A stretch of 64,000 nt of DNA from Streptomyces sp. NBC_01264 (GCF_026340675.1 NZ_JAPEOX010000001.1:1178001-1242000); one strand, 5' to 3'; shown: positions 1 to 9,062, counted from the stretch's first letter. A program made the numbers and translations. Notes: generated from the letters alone by a model not told the origin.

Positions 1-226
1 CGGCAGCCCGCTCGAGCGCCGCCAGGTGCTCGGCGACCTCGCGGTCCAGGCCGGCGGGCAGCTCACCTGCAGCCAGGAATTCGCGGCAGGCCTCCGTCGT
101 GATGGTGAAGCCGGGCGGCACGGGCAGGCCCATGCGCGCCATCTCCGCGAGGTTCGCGCCCTTGCCTCCGAGCAGATCGGCCATGTCCCGGCCGCCCTCG
201 GCGAAGTCGTACACGTAGGAACCCAT
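1..226 (-). CDS. ppdK: Pyruvate, phosphate dikinase, N-terminal part (cut by window edge)
   Basis: The reverse strand from the ATG at 226 reads [20 protein letters not shown] followed by GKGANLAEM and [15 protein letters not shown], the classic start of the PPDK/PEP-synthase nucleotide-binding domain. PPDK interconverts pyruvate, ATP and Pi with PEP, AMP and PPi. Only about 75 residues lie in the window; the swivelling His domain and PEP-binding domain would lie to the left. PPDK sits in the OsdR-controlled region of S. coelicolor, and three GGGGCC-type palindromes lie just upstream here, so induction under low oxygen is a reasonable inference. Confidence 0.9.
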   Translation of the reverse strand, partial: MGSYVYDFAEGGRDMADLLGGKGANLAEMARMGLPVPPGFTITTEACREFLAAGELPAGLDREVAEHLAALERAA

Positions 227-297
227 GACTGCCACCAGCCTCCTCGGCGATATCGCGCTCATCTCTCACACTGGCTTGTCCCGCACCGGTTCCGAGA

Positions 298-388
298 GGG
301 GCCGGACGGCCCCACGTGGGGCCGGACGGGCCCTCTACCTGAGCCCTGGCCAAGCGCGCGACCACCCGCGGAGGGGCCGTTCGACTCC
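298..388. promoter_or_regulatory. Three candidate OsdR/DevR palindromes
   Basis: Three 16-bp elements of the form GGGGCC-N4-GGCCCC occur at 298-313, 318-333 and 373-388 (the third less perfect, right half GACTCC). They lie between ppdK (reverse) and the small membrane gene (forward). The same pattern recurs before other genes of the stress island, which points to the NarL-type regulator encoded at 6728. The link to OsdR is inferred. Confidence 0.5.
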
Positions 389-492
389 ACGAAGGGACGT
401 TGGGTACCTGCTCGACCACTCCCGGTATCCGGGACAGTCGGGGCGAGCACGGAAATGCGGATCCGGGCATGACACGAAAGTCGGTGACTGAC

Positions 493-681
493 ATGACGGG
501 CTTGCTGGCCGTCGGCGCCATCACTTCCATCGGTCTCGGCGCCATCCTGGTGTTCGCGGTGGACTGGCAGTGGGAGAGCGCCGACCGGACACTCGTCGGG
601 CTGATCATGATGGTCGTCGGCATGCTGGCGCTCGTCGTCGCCACGTCCATAGAGCGACAAGGAACCGGAAGGCCTTCCTGA
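493..681 (+). CDS. Small two-helix membrane protein (DUF6458-like)
   Basis: 62 residues: a first hydrophobic segment (GAITSIGLGAILVFAV), a short acidic/Trp loop (DWQWESADRT) and a second segment (LVGLIMMVVGMLALVVAT) ending in a charged tail. This matches the layout of small actinobacterial DUF6458 proteins, whose function is unknown. An in-frame ATG at 469 would add eight residues; 493 is preferred because it matches the usual family start. It is divergent from ppdK across the palindrome cluster, so it is probably co-regulated with the stress genes. Confidence 0.6.
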   Translation: MTGLLAVGAITSIGLGAILVFAVDWQWESADRTLVGLIMMVVGMLALVVATSIERQGTGRPS

Positions 682-992
682 GCTCCCGACACACCCCCAG
701 GAGGCACGGGTGGCTCGCAAGCCCACGTGTCAGGCGCAGGCCTCGGATACCGCGCCTTTCCCCACCCCCGTGAGCCAGGCCCGGCGGGCGAGTTCGACTC
801 GTTCACGACGGAGCGCAGGCTGCCCACGCCGGCTGCCGAGAGGGCGTACGCGCCGCAGGCGCCGAGCCGGATGCCCTGGCGGGTGTATCGCGGAGAACGA
901 CGTGCGGCTCGTCGTGTGCCGCAGCTGGAACGGTGCCCGGAGGGTACTGCGTCACGTGCACGGCGGGGCGGACGTGGACCGGTAGTTCCTGC
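682..992. other. Intergenic, no gene recognised
   Basis: Open frames exist on both strands but none has a recognisable product, a good ribosome binding site or domain-like composition. It separates the small membrane gene from the 3' end of the SulP gene. Confidence 0.5.
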
Positions 993-2693
993 TCATTCTT
1001 CCGCGAGCCCCTTCTCCCGGCTCCATGCCCGGTAGGCCTCCAGGGCCGTGGGCAGGGTCGGGTAGATGCGTTCGGCCCCCACCGAGGCCGTCAGGCCGAA
1101 CGCATCAAGGTCTTCACGGAGTTCCTGCTTGACCCGGGCCAGCGCGAAGAAGATGCCGCGGCGCACGAGTTCCTGACGGAGTCCGTCGACGGCGTCAAGG
1201 GCCGTGATGTCCACTTCGACGTTCGCCTCCGCGTTGAGGACGAACCAGCGGACCGGACGGCTCTGTTCGTCGACAGCCGCCAGGGCTCGTCGGCGGAAGT
1301 TCTCCGCGTTGGCGAAGAACAGCGGTGAGTCGTACCGGTAGATGACCAAGCCGGGAACGGTCTGCGCCGTCGGGTAGTCGTCCACGTCATGCATGCCGGC
1401 GAGCCCTGGTACCAGGCCTTCCACCGCGTCATGCGGACGGGCCACTCGAGCGAGGAGCTCGATGACCGACAGGGCCACGGCGACCAGAACGCCGTACAGG
1501 ATGCCGAGCGCCAAGACGCCCAGGAGACAGCCCAGGGCCAGCAGGAGTTCGCGGCGGCGGAAGGCGGCGAGGCGCCGGAACTCGGCCACCTCGATCAGGC
1601 GGACGGCGGCGTAGACGACGATGGCGCCGAGGACGGCGCTCGGTGTGTGGGCCAGCAGGGGGCCCAGGAAGAGCAGGACCATCAGGACCGCGACAGCCGC
1701 GAACAGGGAGTACGCCTGGCTCCGCGCCTTCGACGACTGCGCCAGAGCGGTGCGGCTCGCGCTGCTGCTGACCGGGAACCCGTGCAGGACACCCGCCCCC
1801 AGGTTCGCCGCCCCCAGCGCCAGGAGTTCACGGTTGGGGTCCAGCGGGGCCCTGTCGCCAGAATCGGCGAAGGCCCGGGCGGTCAGGATCACGTCCGAGT
1901 AGCCGACGAGTAGCACACCCAGCGCCGGGACCAGCAGCCGGGGCAGGTCGCCGAGCGGTGGCAGCGAGGGCACCGGCAGACCGGAGGGCACGGATCCGAT
2001 CACGGAAATCCCGTACCGGTCGTCCAGCCCGAATGCCGCCACCACTGTCGTGGCGAGGACGAGGGCCACCAATGGGCGCGGCACCATGGGCCAGTGCTTC
2101 GGTGCCACCAGGAGCAGCGCAAGAGCAACAGCAGCCGCCCCGACGGTCGGCCAGTCAACGCCCGGGGCGTGCAGGACGAAGGAGTACAGCTGCGGGAAGA
2201 AGCCCGAGCTGGTCGTGCGCACTCCGGTGAGCCGGGGCAGCTGGTCAATGATCATGATCAGTGCGACGCCGGCGAGGTAGCCGACGAGCACGGGCCGTGA
2301 GAGCAGGTCGGCGAGGAACCCGAGCCGTACGGCCCAAGCGGCCAACGAGATCAGGCCGACGACCAGGGCGAGGGCCGCCGCGAGCACCGCGTACCGGCCC
2401 GGATCGCCGGCGGCGAGCGGTCCCACAGCAACGGCGGTCATCAGCGCCGTGGTCGACTCGGGCCCGACCGACAGCAGCCGCGAGGAACCGATCAGCGCGT
2501 AGACGACCATGGCCGGCAGGACCGCCCAGAGCCCGGCGACCGGCGGCAGCCCGGCGACCCCCGCGTACGCCATGACCTGCGGCACCAGGTACGCGGCGAC
2601 GGTGACCCCGGCCAACGCGTCCCGCCCGAGCCAGGACCGGCGGTACCCCCGCAGACCCGTGGGTACCGGAGGCCGCCTCCTACCCGCAGACAT
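993..2693 (-). CDS. SulP-family anion transporter with C-terminal STAS domain
   Basis: 566 residues from the ATG at 2693, which has GGAGAGGAG 4-5 nt upstream. The N-terminal ~420 residues form a multi-helix SulP core with the signature region LAGVTVAAYLVPQVMAYAGVAGLPP and SVGPESTTALM. The C-terminus (about 430-560) is a STAS domain (VIYRYDSPLFFANAENFRRR; FVLNAEANVEVDITALDAVD). SulP proteins move sulfate, bicarbonate or other anions; the substrate cannot be told from sequence. An ATG 16 codons upstream is possible but has a poorer site. It is a single gene, convergent with the small membrane gene at 493. Confidence 0.85.
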   Translation of the reverse strand: MSAGRRRPPVPTGLRGYRRSWLGRDALAGVTVAAYLVPQVMAYAGVAGLPPVAGLWAVLPAMVVYALIGSSRLLSVGPESTTALMTAVAVGPLAAGDPGRYAVLAAALALVVGLISLAAWAVRLGFLADLLSRPVLVGYLAGVALIMIIDQLPRLTGVRTTSSGFFPQLYSFVLHAPGVDWPTVGAAAVALALLLVAPKHWPMVPRPLVALVLATTVVAAFGLDDRYGISVIGSVPSGLPVPSLPPLGDLPRLLVPALGVLLVGYSDVILTARAFADSGDRAPLDPNRELLALGAANLGAGVLHGFPVSSSASRTALAQSSKARSQAYSLFAAVAVLMVLLFLGPLLAHTPSAVLGAIVVYAAVRLIEVAEFRRLAAFRRRELLLALGCLLGVLALGILYGVLVAVALSVIELLARVARPHDAVEGLVPGLAGMHDVDDYPTAQTVPGLVIYRYDSPLFFANAENFRRRALAAVDEQSRPVRWFVLNAEANVEVDITALDAVDGLRQELVRRGIFFALARVKQELREDLDAFGLTASVGAERIYPTLPTALEAYRAWSREKGLAEE

Positions 2694-2764
2694 CGTGCTC
2701 CTCTCCGACGGTCCACTCGACCCCGCCGATCCTCTCTGCATTGTGCGCCGGGCTCTGCCGCGGT

Positions 2765-3559
2765 TCAGTCCTTCCCGAGGGTGACGGCGTGGTCGGGTAC
2801 GGCCGTCTGGAGCTCCTTGGACGGACGCTCGTAGCCCGTGGACCGCGGCCTCGGCGGCAAGGTCAGCGACGGTACGGCCACGTCCGTGTAGGGAACCGAA
2901 GACAGCAGGTGGGCCATCATGTTGAGCCGCGCGCTGCGCTTGTCATCGCTCTCGACCACGTACCACGGGGCATCGGCCGTGTCCGTGTGGACGAGCATCT
3001 CGTCCTTGGCCCTCGAGTACGCCTCCCAGCGCGTGAGGGACTCCAAGTCCATCGGGGAGAGCTTCCACCGGCGCAGCGGATCCTCCGCGCGGCGCCGGAA
3101 CCGCTCCTCCTGCACAGCGTCGCTGACGGAGAACCAGTACTTGCGGAGCAGGATCCCGTCCTCGACCAGCATCCGCTCGAACACCGGGCACTGGCGCAGG
3201 AAGCGCTGGTGTTCCGCGGGCGTGCAGAACCCCATGACGTGCTCCACTCCGGCGCGGTTGTACCAGCTGCGGTCGAAGAGGACGATCTCGCCGGCGGCAG
3301 GCAGGTGCTCGACGTAACGCTGGAAGTACCACTGGGTGCGCTCCCGTTCCGTCGGCGTGGGCAGGGCCGCGATGCGTGCCACGCGGGGGTTGAGGTGCTC
3401 GGCGACCCGCTTGATCGTGCCTCCCTTGCCTGCGGCGTCCCGGCCCTCGAAGACGACGACCAGGTGGGCGCCCTCCGCACGCGTCCACTCCTGGAGCTTG
3501 ACCAGCTCCGTCTGGAGCCGCAGCAGCTCCCTCTCGTAGACCGCCTTCTTGAGACCCAT
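2765..3559 (-). CDS. ppk2: Polyphosphate kinase 2 family protein (PPK2)
   Basis: 264 residues with Walker A GRDAAGKGGTIK (about 40-51), Walker B EIVLFDRSWYNRAGVE and lid arginines FRRRAEDPLRRWKLSP, the PPK2 fingerprint. PPK2 enzymes phosphorylate nucleoside mono- or diphosphates with polyphosphate, or run in reverse. A single-domain, class I-like length is seen. An in-frame GTG at 3580 is an alternative start. In this setting it fits energy storage or nucleotide recharging during dormancy. It is divergent from osdK. Confidence 0.88.
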   Translation of the reverse strand: MGLKKAVYERELLRLQTELVKLQEWTRAEGAHLVVVFEGRDAAGKGGTIKRVAEHLNPRVARIAALPTPTERERTQWYFQRYVEHLPAAGEIVLFDRSWYNRAGVEHVMGFCTPAEHQRFLRQCPVFERMLVEDGILLRKYWFSVSDAVQEERFRRRAEDPLRRWKLSPMDLESLTRWEAYSRAKDEMLVHTDTADAPWYVVESDDKRSARLNMMAHLLSSVPYTDVAVPSLTLPPRPRSTGYERPSKELQTAVPDHAVTLGKD

Positions 3560-3797
3560 CGCCGTGTCCGTCCCTCTCACCGTCGAGTGCTGCCGTCAAG
3601 TCGGTCACGGCACGCGTCCGCGCGCAAGGATGCCCCTCGCGGCGCACCCCCGTGTCGGGACGCCGGCCCGCACCTCACCGTCAGGTCTCACCGGTCATCC
3701 GCTCCCCGGTTGGCAGCGCCCGCAGCCGACGCCCCCTTCGGGCACGTCTGTGCCGATACGCTGGCGCCGGACGGGGCGGGCGGCGAAGGGGAATCAC

Positions 3798-5516
3798 GTG
3801 AGTGTGGGGGATCCGTTGACGCAAGTGCCTCGGATGCGACTGGACGAGCTGCTCGACGAGCTCCAAGTGCGCATCGACGCCGTACGCGGCACCCGCGACC
3901 GGGTGCACAGCCTGCTGGAGGCTGTCGTCTCGGTGGGCCGGGAGCTGGATCTGGCCCAGGTGCTGCGGCGGATCGTGGAGGCCGCGGCCCTGCTCGTCGA
4001 CGCCGACTACGGGGCGCTCGGGGTCATCGGCCCCGACGGCCGCACCCTGTCGCAATTCCTGACCGTGGGGCTCGACGAGGAGGCCATCGCCGAAATCGGT
4101 CCCCTGCCGGCCGGTCACGGCCTGCTCGGAGAGGTCATCCACCACCCGGAGCCCTTGCGCCTCACCGATCTCGGTGCCCATTCGTCCTCGTACGGGTTTC
4201 CGCCGCACCACCCGCCCATGCGCACGTTCCTCGGTGTACCGATCCGGGTGCGGGACGAGGTGTTCGGGAATCTCTACCTGACCGACAAGCGGGGCGGGGT
4301 CGATTTCGACACCGAGGACGAGACGGTGATCTCCACGCTCTCGGTGGCGGCGGGCGTGGCGATCGACAACGCCCGGCTCTACGAGGGATCGCAGCGCCAG
4401 CAGCTGTGGCTCAAGGCCAATGCGGAGATCACCGAGAGCCTGCTGTCGGGCAGTTCCCGTCCAGCGGTGCTGGAGCTCATCGCCCTGCGGGCCCAGGAGA
4501 TCACCGGGGCCCGGATCGCGGACATCTCCATGCCGGTTCCCGGCGCGGAGGGGTTGTTCGTGGAGTTCGCGGCCGGTGCGGACAGCAAGGCCCGGCAGGG
4601 GCTCGTCGTCCCCTTCGCGGGAAGCCTGTCGGGGACTGCGCACCGGACCGGGCAGCCCGTCACGGTCGTGCACGCCTCGGACGACGACCGCTACCCGGCC
4701 GATGCGCAGACACAGGGCGGGCTGGGTCCCGCCGTCGCGGTCCCGCTGGGCAGCGCCGGCGGGGAGAGCAGGGGTGTACTGCTGCTCGTGCGCGCGGTCG
4801 GGGAGCCCGTTTTCGGCGAGAACGAGCTCGAGCCTCTCGTCGCCTTCGCGGGTCAGGCGACGATCGCCCTGGAGCTGGCGGAGCGGCGTCGGGACGCGGA
4901 GCAGATAGCGCTGTTGGAGGAGCGGGACCGGATCGCGCGGGACCTGCACGATCTGGCCATCCAGCGGCTCTTCGCCACCGGTATGACCCTCCAGAGCGCG
5001 GCACGGCTCGTCGAGCACGAGGGGGCCGCCGAGCGCGTCAGCCGTGCGGTCGAGGACCTGGATGAAACCATCAAGATCATCCGTTCGACGATCTTCGGTC
5101 TGCGTACCAAGGACCGCGAGAGCGGACCGGGTCTGCGGGCTCGCGCGGCTCGGGCCGTCGGCGAGGCGGCCACCACTCTCGGTCATCCGCCGCGTCTGAG
5201 CATGGAGGGGCTGCTCGATACGGACGTCCCGTCCGAGGTCGCCGACCACGTCATGGCGGCGCTGGGCGAGCTCCTGAGCAACGCCGCGCGCCACGCGGGG
5301 GCGACCAGGGTCGCCGTGGCGCTCAAGGCGGAACCGGGCGAGATCGTGCTGACGGTCTCCGACAACGGCAGGGGCATCCCTGCCCAAGGCCGGAGAAGCG
5401 GTCTGCGCAACCTCGACGACCGGGCGCGGAGCCTGGGCGGATCCTTCACCGTGGACACCCCCGACGAGGGGGGCAGCCGGCTCGTCTGGCGGGCGCCGCT
5501 CCCCACCGGGAGCTGA
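3798..5516 (+). CDS. osdK: Two-GAF sensor histidine kinase, OsdK/DevS-like
   Basis: 573 residues from a GTG with GAAGGGGA upstream. Order: short N-terminus, two GAF domains (about 30-190 and 215-355), a HisKA_3 dimerisation helix (EERDRIARDLHDLAIQRLF, phospho-His about 384) and a HATPase domain with N-box (ELLSNAARHAG) and G-box (SDNGRGI). This is the DevS/DosS/OsdK layout; in mycobacteria the first GAF binds haem and senses O2, NO or CO. Whether haem is bound here was not established. The partner is probably the regulator at 6728, about 1.2 kb downstream on the same strand, with two reverse genes between. Confidence 0.85.
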   Translation: MSVGDPLTQVPRMRLDELLDELQVRIDAVRGTRDRVHSLLEAVVSVGRELDLAQVLRRIVEAAALLVDADYGALGVIGPDGRTLSQFLTVGLDEEAIAEIGPLPAGHGLLGEVIHHPEPLRLTDLGAHSSSYGFPPHHPPMRTFLGVPIRVRDEVFGNLYLTDKRGGVDFDTEDETVISTLSVAAGVAIDNARLYEGSQRQQLWLKANAEITESLLSGSSRPAVLELIALRAQEITGARIADISMPVPGAEGLFVEFAAGADSKARQGLVVPFAGSLSGTAHRTGQPVTVVHASDDDRYPADAQTQGGLGPAVAVPLGSAGGESRGVLLLVRAVGEPVFGENELEPLVAFAGQATIALELAERRRDAEQIALLEERDRIARDLHDLAIQRLFATGMTLQSAARLVEHEGAAERVSRAVEDLDETIKIIRSTIFGLRTKDRESGPGLRARAARAVGEAATTLGHPPRLSMEGLLDTDVPSEVADHVMAALGELLSNAARHAGATRVAVALKAEPGEIVLTVSDNGRGIPAQGRRSGLRNLDDRARSLGGSFTVDTPDEGGSRLVWRAPLPTGS

Positions 5517-5530
5517 CGGCCCAGAGTCGA

Positions 5531-6025
5531 TCAGCCCAGGCAGGCGGACTCGGGCAGGGTCCGCTCCGCCTCCAGCCGGAATCCGGTGACGAGGTCGGGG
5601 CGGATCCGCAGGGTGCCGGTCATGGAGTCTCCCACCCATGGACGCAGCAGAGCCGCGAACCGGGCCGCCTCGTCGGCGTCGGCCACCGGGCACGCGTAGC
5701 CGGTGACGACGACGCTCCAACCGAGGTGGGTGACGGGGTCGATGGCGTCCGCTTCGTAGGCGACCACCACACCAGGGGTATCGGCCGGGGCCACGAGGGA
5801 GGCGAGCGCCCCGTCGTCGTGGATCCGCACGATGACGTCCTCGCCCTCGACGAGGTGGTTGACCGGGCGGACGGCGGGCAGTGCGGACTGGGTGAAGACG
5901 ATGCGCCCCAGGGACACCGTCCCCAGAAGCCTGAGTGCCTCGGCCCTGTCCAGCTCCCGCATGCGCCGGCCGGTCCTCGTAGCGCCCGTGCGACCTCCGA
6001 CGCGTCCTATGCCGTCCTGGTCCAT
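5531..6025 (-). CDS. Pyridoxamine 5'-phosphate oxidase-fold flavin-binding protein
   Basis: About 164 residues. After an Arg-rich lead comes MRELDRAEALRLLGTVSLGRIVF, then ALPAVRPVNHLVEGEDVIVRI, the split-barrel flavin/F420-binding fold common in actinobacteria; the exact substrate is unknown. The start at 6025 has GAAGG 8-12 nt upstream; ATG 6040 is an alternative. Such proteins are frequent in DosR/OsdR regulons. A near-palindrome GGGCC-N5-GTCCC lies at 6102-6116, about 80 bp upstream. It is convergent with osdK, with 14 bp between the stop codons. Confidence 0.8.
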   Translation of the reverse strand: MDQDGIGRVGGRTGATRTGRRMRELDRAEALRLLGTVSLGRIVFTQSALPAVRPVNHLVEGEDVIVRIHDDGALASLVAPADTPGVVVAYEADAIDPVTHLGWSVVVTGYACPVADADEAARFAALLRPWVGDSMTGTLRIRPDLVTGFRLEAERTLPESACLG

Positions 6026-6101
6026 GATCCGCACCTTCATCCGGTATCGATCGTTCGCGGCTCCGCGTCATCAGCCTCCCTCGCGATCACCGCGGGAACC
6101 A

Positions 6102-6116
6102 GGGCCAAATGGTCCC
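6102..6116. promoter_or_regulatory. Candidate OsdR site before PNPOx gene
   Basis: GGGCC at 6102-6106 and GTCCC at 6112-6116 form a palindrome like those at 298-388 and 6584-6650, but with a 5-bp spacer. Confidence 0.4.
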
Positions 6117-6145
6117 GACCAGGGCACCGGTCTCGGACGCCGCGC

Positions 6146-6472
6146 TCAGGCCGCCACGATGCGCAGCGTGCGGTCGGCACCGAGCACCCGCATCGACTTG
6201 GCGACCAGACGTGGCACGCCGCACAGCCGGAGCCGCGTTCCGGACCAGCGGCAGCGTTGGTCGACACGGAGGAACAGGCCGATGCCCGAGCTGTCGCAGA
6301 AGGAGATCCCGGACAGGTCCAGGACAAGGCTGCGGTGACCGGACGCGGCGAGGTCGTTGAGGCGGGGTTCCACCAGCCCCGCCGTATGGAAGTCGAGTTC
6401 TCCGGCCAGGGTGACGCGCACGTCTCCTTGGTTCCGCACCGCGGCCTTGAGGTCGATCAAGGTGGTCGTCAT
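6146..6472 (-). CDS. STAS-domain anti-sigma factor antagonist
   Basis: 108 residues starting MTTTLIDLKAAVRNQGDVRV; GGAGGG lies just upstream. The STAS core is clear: TLAGELDFHTAG, SLVLDLSGISFCDSSGIGLFLR (the conserved Ser-Ser pair is the usual phosphorylation site) and RLVAKSMRVLGADRTLRIV. Such proteins (SpoIIAA/RsbV type) capture an anti-sigma kinase and free a sigma factor. No cognate kinase is adjacent; the SpoIIE/HATPase protein at 54864 is a distant possible partner. It is divergent from osdR and shares the palindrome-bearing intergenic region. Confidence 0.85.
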   Translation of the reverse strand: MTTTLIDLKAAVRNQGDVRVTLAGELDFHTAGLVEPRLNDLAASGHRSLVLDLSGISFCDSSGIGLFLRVDQRCRWSGTRLRLCGVPRLVAKSMRVLGADRTLRIVAA

Positions 6473-6583
6473 GGAGCCCTCCACGCTGCCTGCGGCTCTG
6501 TGGTCGAGCCGCGCCTTTCCCCGTGCGGGACCAGCCCATCGCACGCGAACCGGCCCCGGGAAGGTCCACAGGCCCCCCACCGA

Positions 6584-6650
6584 GGGCCGAAGGTCCCTCT
6601 CTCCGGGGGCCCACCGCGCGGGAGGCGGCCGGATGAGGGCCTATCGGCCC
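6584..6650. promoter_or_regulatory. Two candidate OsdR palindromes between STAS gene and osdR
   Basis: GGGCC-GAAG-GTCCC at 6584-6597 (extended symmetry GAG...CTC) and GGGCC-TATC-GGCCC at 6637-6650. They sit in the divergent promoter region of the STAS gene and osdR, suggesting autoregulation. Confidence 0.5.
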
Positions 6651-6727
6651 TGTCCGTTCGACCCCTGGGGCAGGCAGGATGCTGGAGTTCGGGCGCCCCG
6701 CGCGGACGCAGGCGAAGGAGTTGTGTC

Positions 6728-7435
6728 ATGACGGACAGCGGTGCCCCCTCCCCCACCAGGCCGCCGATCACGATCTTCCTCCTTGACGACCACGAAGTCG
6801 TGCGCCGCGGGGTGCACGACCTGCTGCACGCGGAGCCCGACCTGAGCGTGATCGGCGAGGCGGGCACGGCGGAACAGGCCCTGATCCGCATTCCCGCACT
6901 GCGCCCCCAGGTGGCGATCCTGGACGTGCGGCTCCAGGACGGCGACGGCGTGAGCGTGTGCCGCGAGCTGCGCGCCAAGATGCCCGAGCTGGCCTGTCTG
7001 ATGCTCACCTCCTTCGACGACGAGGAGGCCCTGCTGGACGCCGTGATGGCGGGCGCAGCCGGTTACGTGCTGAAGCAGATCACCGGCACCGACCTGGTCA
7101 CCGCCGTCCGTACGGTCGCGGCCGGCCAGTCCATGCTCGATCCCGGAGCCACGACCCGGCTGATGGCGCGCATGCGCGGCGACGTGCCCAAGGAGGACCA
7201 GGTCCCGGGCCTGCCCGGCTTCACCGACCGGGAGAAGGAGATCCTCGTCATGATCAGCGAAGGGCTCACCAACCGGGAGATCGGCAACCGGCTCTACCTC
7301 GCCGAGAAGACCGTCAAGAACATCATCTCGCGGCTGCTCACCAAGCTGGGGGTGGAGCGTCGGGTCCAGGCAGCGGTGATCGCCAGCCACACTCTGACCC
7401 CGCCGAGCCAGCACCCCGCGCGGACCGCCGAGTAG
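6728..7435 (+). CDS. osdR: NarL/FixJ response regulator, OsdR/DevR-like
   Basis: 235 residues; ATG preceded by GAAGGAG. Receiver: acidic pair LLDDHE (about 19-22), phospho-Asp about 66 (AILDVRLQDGDG), switch Thr in LMLTSFDD, Lys in GYVLKQI. LuxR-type helix-turn-helix near residues 160-215: FTDREKEILVMISEGLTNRE and AEKTVKNIISRLLTKLGVERR. The recognition helix is very close to mycobacterial DevR/DosR (KTVKN..SRLL.KLG.ERR). It is the likely partner of the kinase at 3798 and the best candidate to bind the GGGCC-type palindromes around the usp genes. Confidence 0.88.
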   Translation: MTDSGAPSPTRPPITIFLLDDHEVVRRGVHDLLHAEPDLSVIGEAGTAEQALIRIPALRPQVAILDVRLQDGDGVSVCRELRAKMPELACLMLTSFDDEEALLDAVMAGAAGYVLKQITGTDLVTAVRTVAAGQSMLDPGATTRLMARMRGDVPKEDQVPGLPGFTDREKEILVMISEGLTNREIGNRLYLAEKTVKNIISRLLTKLGVERRVQAAVIASHTLTPPSQHPARTAE

Positions 7436-7440
7436 CCGCG

Positions 7441-7520
7441 GCCGAGCACGCGGGAGGGCCGAGCACGCGGGAGGGCCGGGGACGCGGGAGGGCCGGGGAC
7501 GCGGGGAGGGCCGGGGACGC
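7441..7520. repeat. Tandem 17-18 bp repeats after osdR
   Basis: Four to five head-to-tail copies of a GCCGRGSACGCGGGAGG-type unit (starts 7441, 7458, 7475, 7492, partial at 7510). The first two differ from the later copies at three positions. No spacers, so not CRISPR. The array lies between osdR and the IS110 insertion. Confidence 0.85.
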
Positions 7521-7588
7521 CGTACAGTCGCGTGCCCGGCCTCCGTCCTGACCCAGGCGACAGGTCAGACATCCCATGCCGTTTCATG

Positions 7589-8815
7589 TCAAGAGGGATA
7601 GAGCTGGGCGTGGTGTGACCAGGCGGTTGCTTCGTCGTAGTGGGTGCGGGTTTTGAGGCATCCGTGGAGGATGCCGACGAGGCGGTTTCCGACCTGGCGG
7701 AGGGCAGGGTTGTAGCCGGCGTCGCGGGCGCGCTGCTTGTCGTAGTAGCGGCGGGCGCCGGGTGAGGTGTTCAGCGCGGAGAACGCCTGGAGTTGCAGGG
7801 CCGAGGCGAGGCGGTTGTTGCGGACGTAGCGGGCCTGGACGGTGTGGCTCTTGCCGGAGGCCCGGGTGATAGGGCTGGTCCCGGCGTAGTTCTTGCGGGC
7901 CTTCGCGTTGTCGTAGCGGGTGGGGTCGTCCCCGAACTCGGCGAGCACCCGGGCGCCGGTGATCTCCGCGATGCCGGGCATCGAGAGGTAGATCTCAGCG
8001 TCCGGGTGCTCAAGAAAATGTGCCTTCACCTGCCTTTCGAGCTCGGCTATCTGCTCGTTCAGACTGATCAGCAGGCGCGCGTGGGCTGTCGCGGCGGCCG
8101 CGTAGGCGGCGGTCACCGGTTCGGGCAGACCGAGGTGTTCTTCTCGCAGCGCGGTCTGGATCGTGGCGGCTTTCTGGGGCCGGTTGTGCCGGCGGTGGCG
8201 GGTCAGGACCGCGGTGATCTGGGGGCGCGTCAGCTTCGCCGCGGTGGCGGGCGTGGGCGCCTTGATCAGCAGCTCCAGTGCGTCCGTGCTGGTCAGCGCC
8301 AAGTCGGCGTAGGCGTCCAGGGCCGCGGGGAAGTACTCGCGCAGCGTATTGCGCAGCCGCTGGAAGGTGCGGGTGCGTTCCCAGATCAGTGTCTGGTGGG
8401 CACGGGCGACGACCTTCACGGCCTGGGCCTGCTCGCTGTCTCCAGCGACGGGCCGCAACTGGTCACGGTCGATACGGACCATGTCTGCCAGCGCGTGCGC
8501 ATCGCCTTTATCGCTCTTGGCGCCGGAGGTTCCGTAGCGTTCCTTGAACCGGTTGACCTGCCTCGGGTTGATCGCGAACACCTGGTAGCCGGAGGCGATC
8601 AGGGCCTGCACCCACGGGCCGCGATCGGTCTCGATCCCCACCACCACCTCGGCGGAGTCCACATCCGCGCCACCGTACTTCGCGATGAGCGCGTGCAGTT
8701 TCGCGATGCCCTCCACCCCCTCGGGCAGGGTCGCGACGGCCAGCTTGCGGCCCGTCCCGTCCTGGACCTCGACATCGTGATGGTCTTCGGCCCAGTCGTC
8801 ACCGATCAGCAGCAA
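7589..8815 (-). CDS. IS110-family DEDD recombinase (transposase)
   Basis: 408 residues if the TTG at 8815 is used (GGGAGAG just upstream); IS110 proteins usually start right at this LLIGDDWAEDHHD motif. N-terminal RuvC-like DEDD domain: first Asp in IGDDWAEDHHDVEV, Glu in VVVGIETDRG, Asp pair in KSDKGDAHALADMVR. A helical linker about 170-270. C-terminal Tnp domain: YLSMPGIAEITGARVLAEFG, then KNYAGTSPITRASGKS with the expected catalytic serine. An open frame continues upstream to 8998 but overlaps the element's non-coding left end and looks spurious. Confidence 0.9.
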   Translation of the reverse strand: MLLIGDDWAEDHHDVEVQDGTGRKLAVATLPEGVEGIAKLHALIAKYGGADVDSAEVVVGIETDRGPWVQALIASGYQVFAINPRQVNRFKERYGTSGAKSDKGDAHALADMVRIDRDQLRPVAGDSEQAQAVKVVARAHQTLIWERTRTFQRLRNTLREYFPAALDAYADLALTSTDALELLIKAPTPATAAKLTRPQITAVLTRHRRHNRPQKAATIQTALREEHLGLPEPVTAAYAAAATAHARLLISLNEQIAELERQVKAHFLEHPDAEIYLSMPGIAEITGARVLAEFGDDPTRYDNAKARKNYAGTSPITRASGKSHTVQARYVRNNRLASALQLQAFSALNTSPGARRYYDKQRARDAGYNPALRQVGNRLVGILHGCLKTRTHYDEATAWSHHAQLYPS

Positions 8816-9062
8816 CAGTTCTCTCCCGCTCGTATCCGTTCGTTCAGTTGCACAGCAGCCTGCGGAAGGCACGGCACGCGGCCTAATGGATCCAGTGCTC
8901 ACGCCCGTGGGCGGGCACGCCATCCCATCAGCGGTCATGGCCTCCCGGCCGACCAGCAGGGGCACGGTCTGACCACAGAACTCGAACGGCTCCGGCATCG
9001 GAAGTGCTCACCTGCTGGCGGCTACAACATCAAGTCTCTACGACCCGATACGTCCCATTAGG
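8816..9062 (-). ncRNA. Predicted bridge-RNA region of IS110 copy 1
   Basis: In IS110 elements the non-coding left end encodes a bridge RNA that pairs with donor and target DNA. On the transcript strand, CCATTAGG (8889 to 8882) is the reverse complement of the element's own left terminus (CCTAATGG, 9062 to 9055). ATGGGATG (8928 to 8921) repeats a segment near the right terminus (7577 to 7570). A GCCCG/CGGGC hairpin lies between them. This order and polarity fit a donor-binding loop. The RNA ends are not known and no folding was computed. Confidence 0.5.

Noticed and set aside
2741..5065. A 774-codon forward open frame overlapping PPK2 and osdK
   Set aside because: It is Arg/Gly/Pro-rich, antisense or out of frame to two genes with clear domains, and has no family signature. 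Long spurious frames are expected in high-GC DNA.
7441..7520. Possible CRISPR array
   Set aside because: Units are contiguous with no spacers and vary internally; no cas genes are nearby.
8816..8998. N-terminal extension of the IS110 recombinase to an ATG at 8998
   Set aside because: The extension has no domain similarity, overlaps the predicted bridge-RNA region, and the family normally starts at LLIGDDWAEDHHD.
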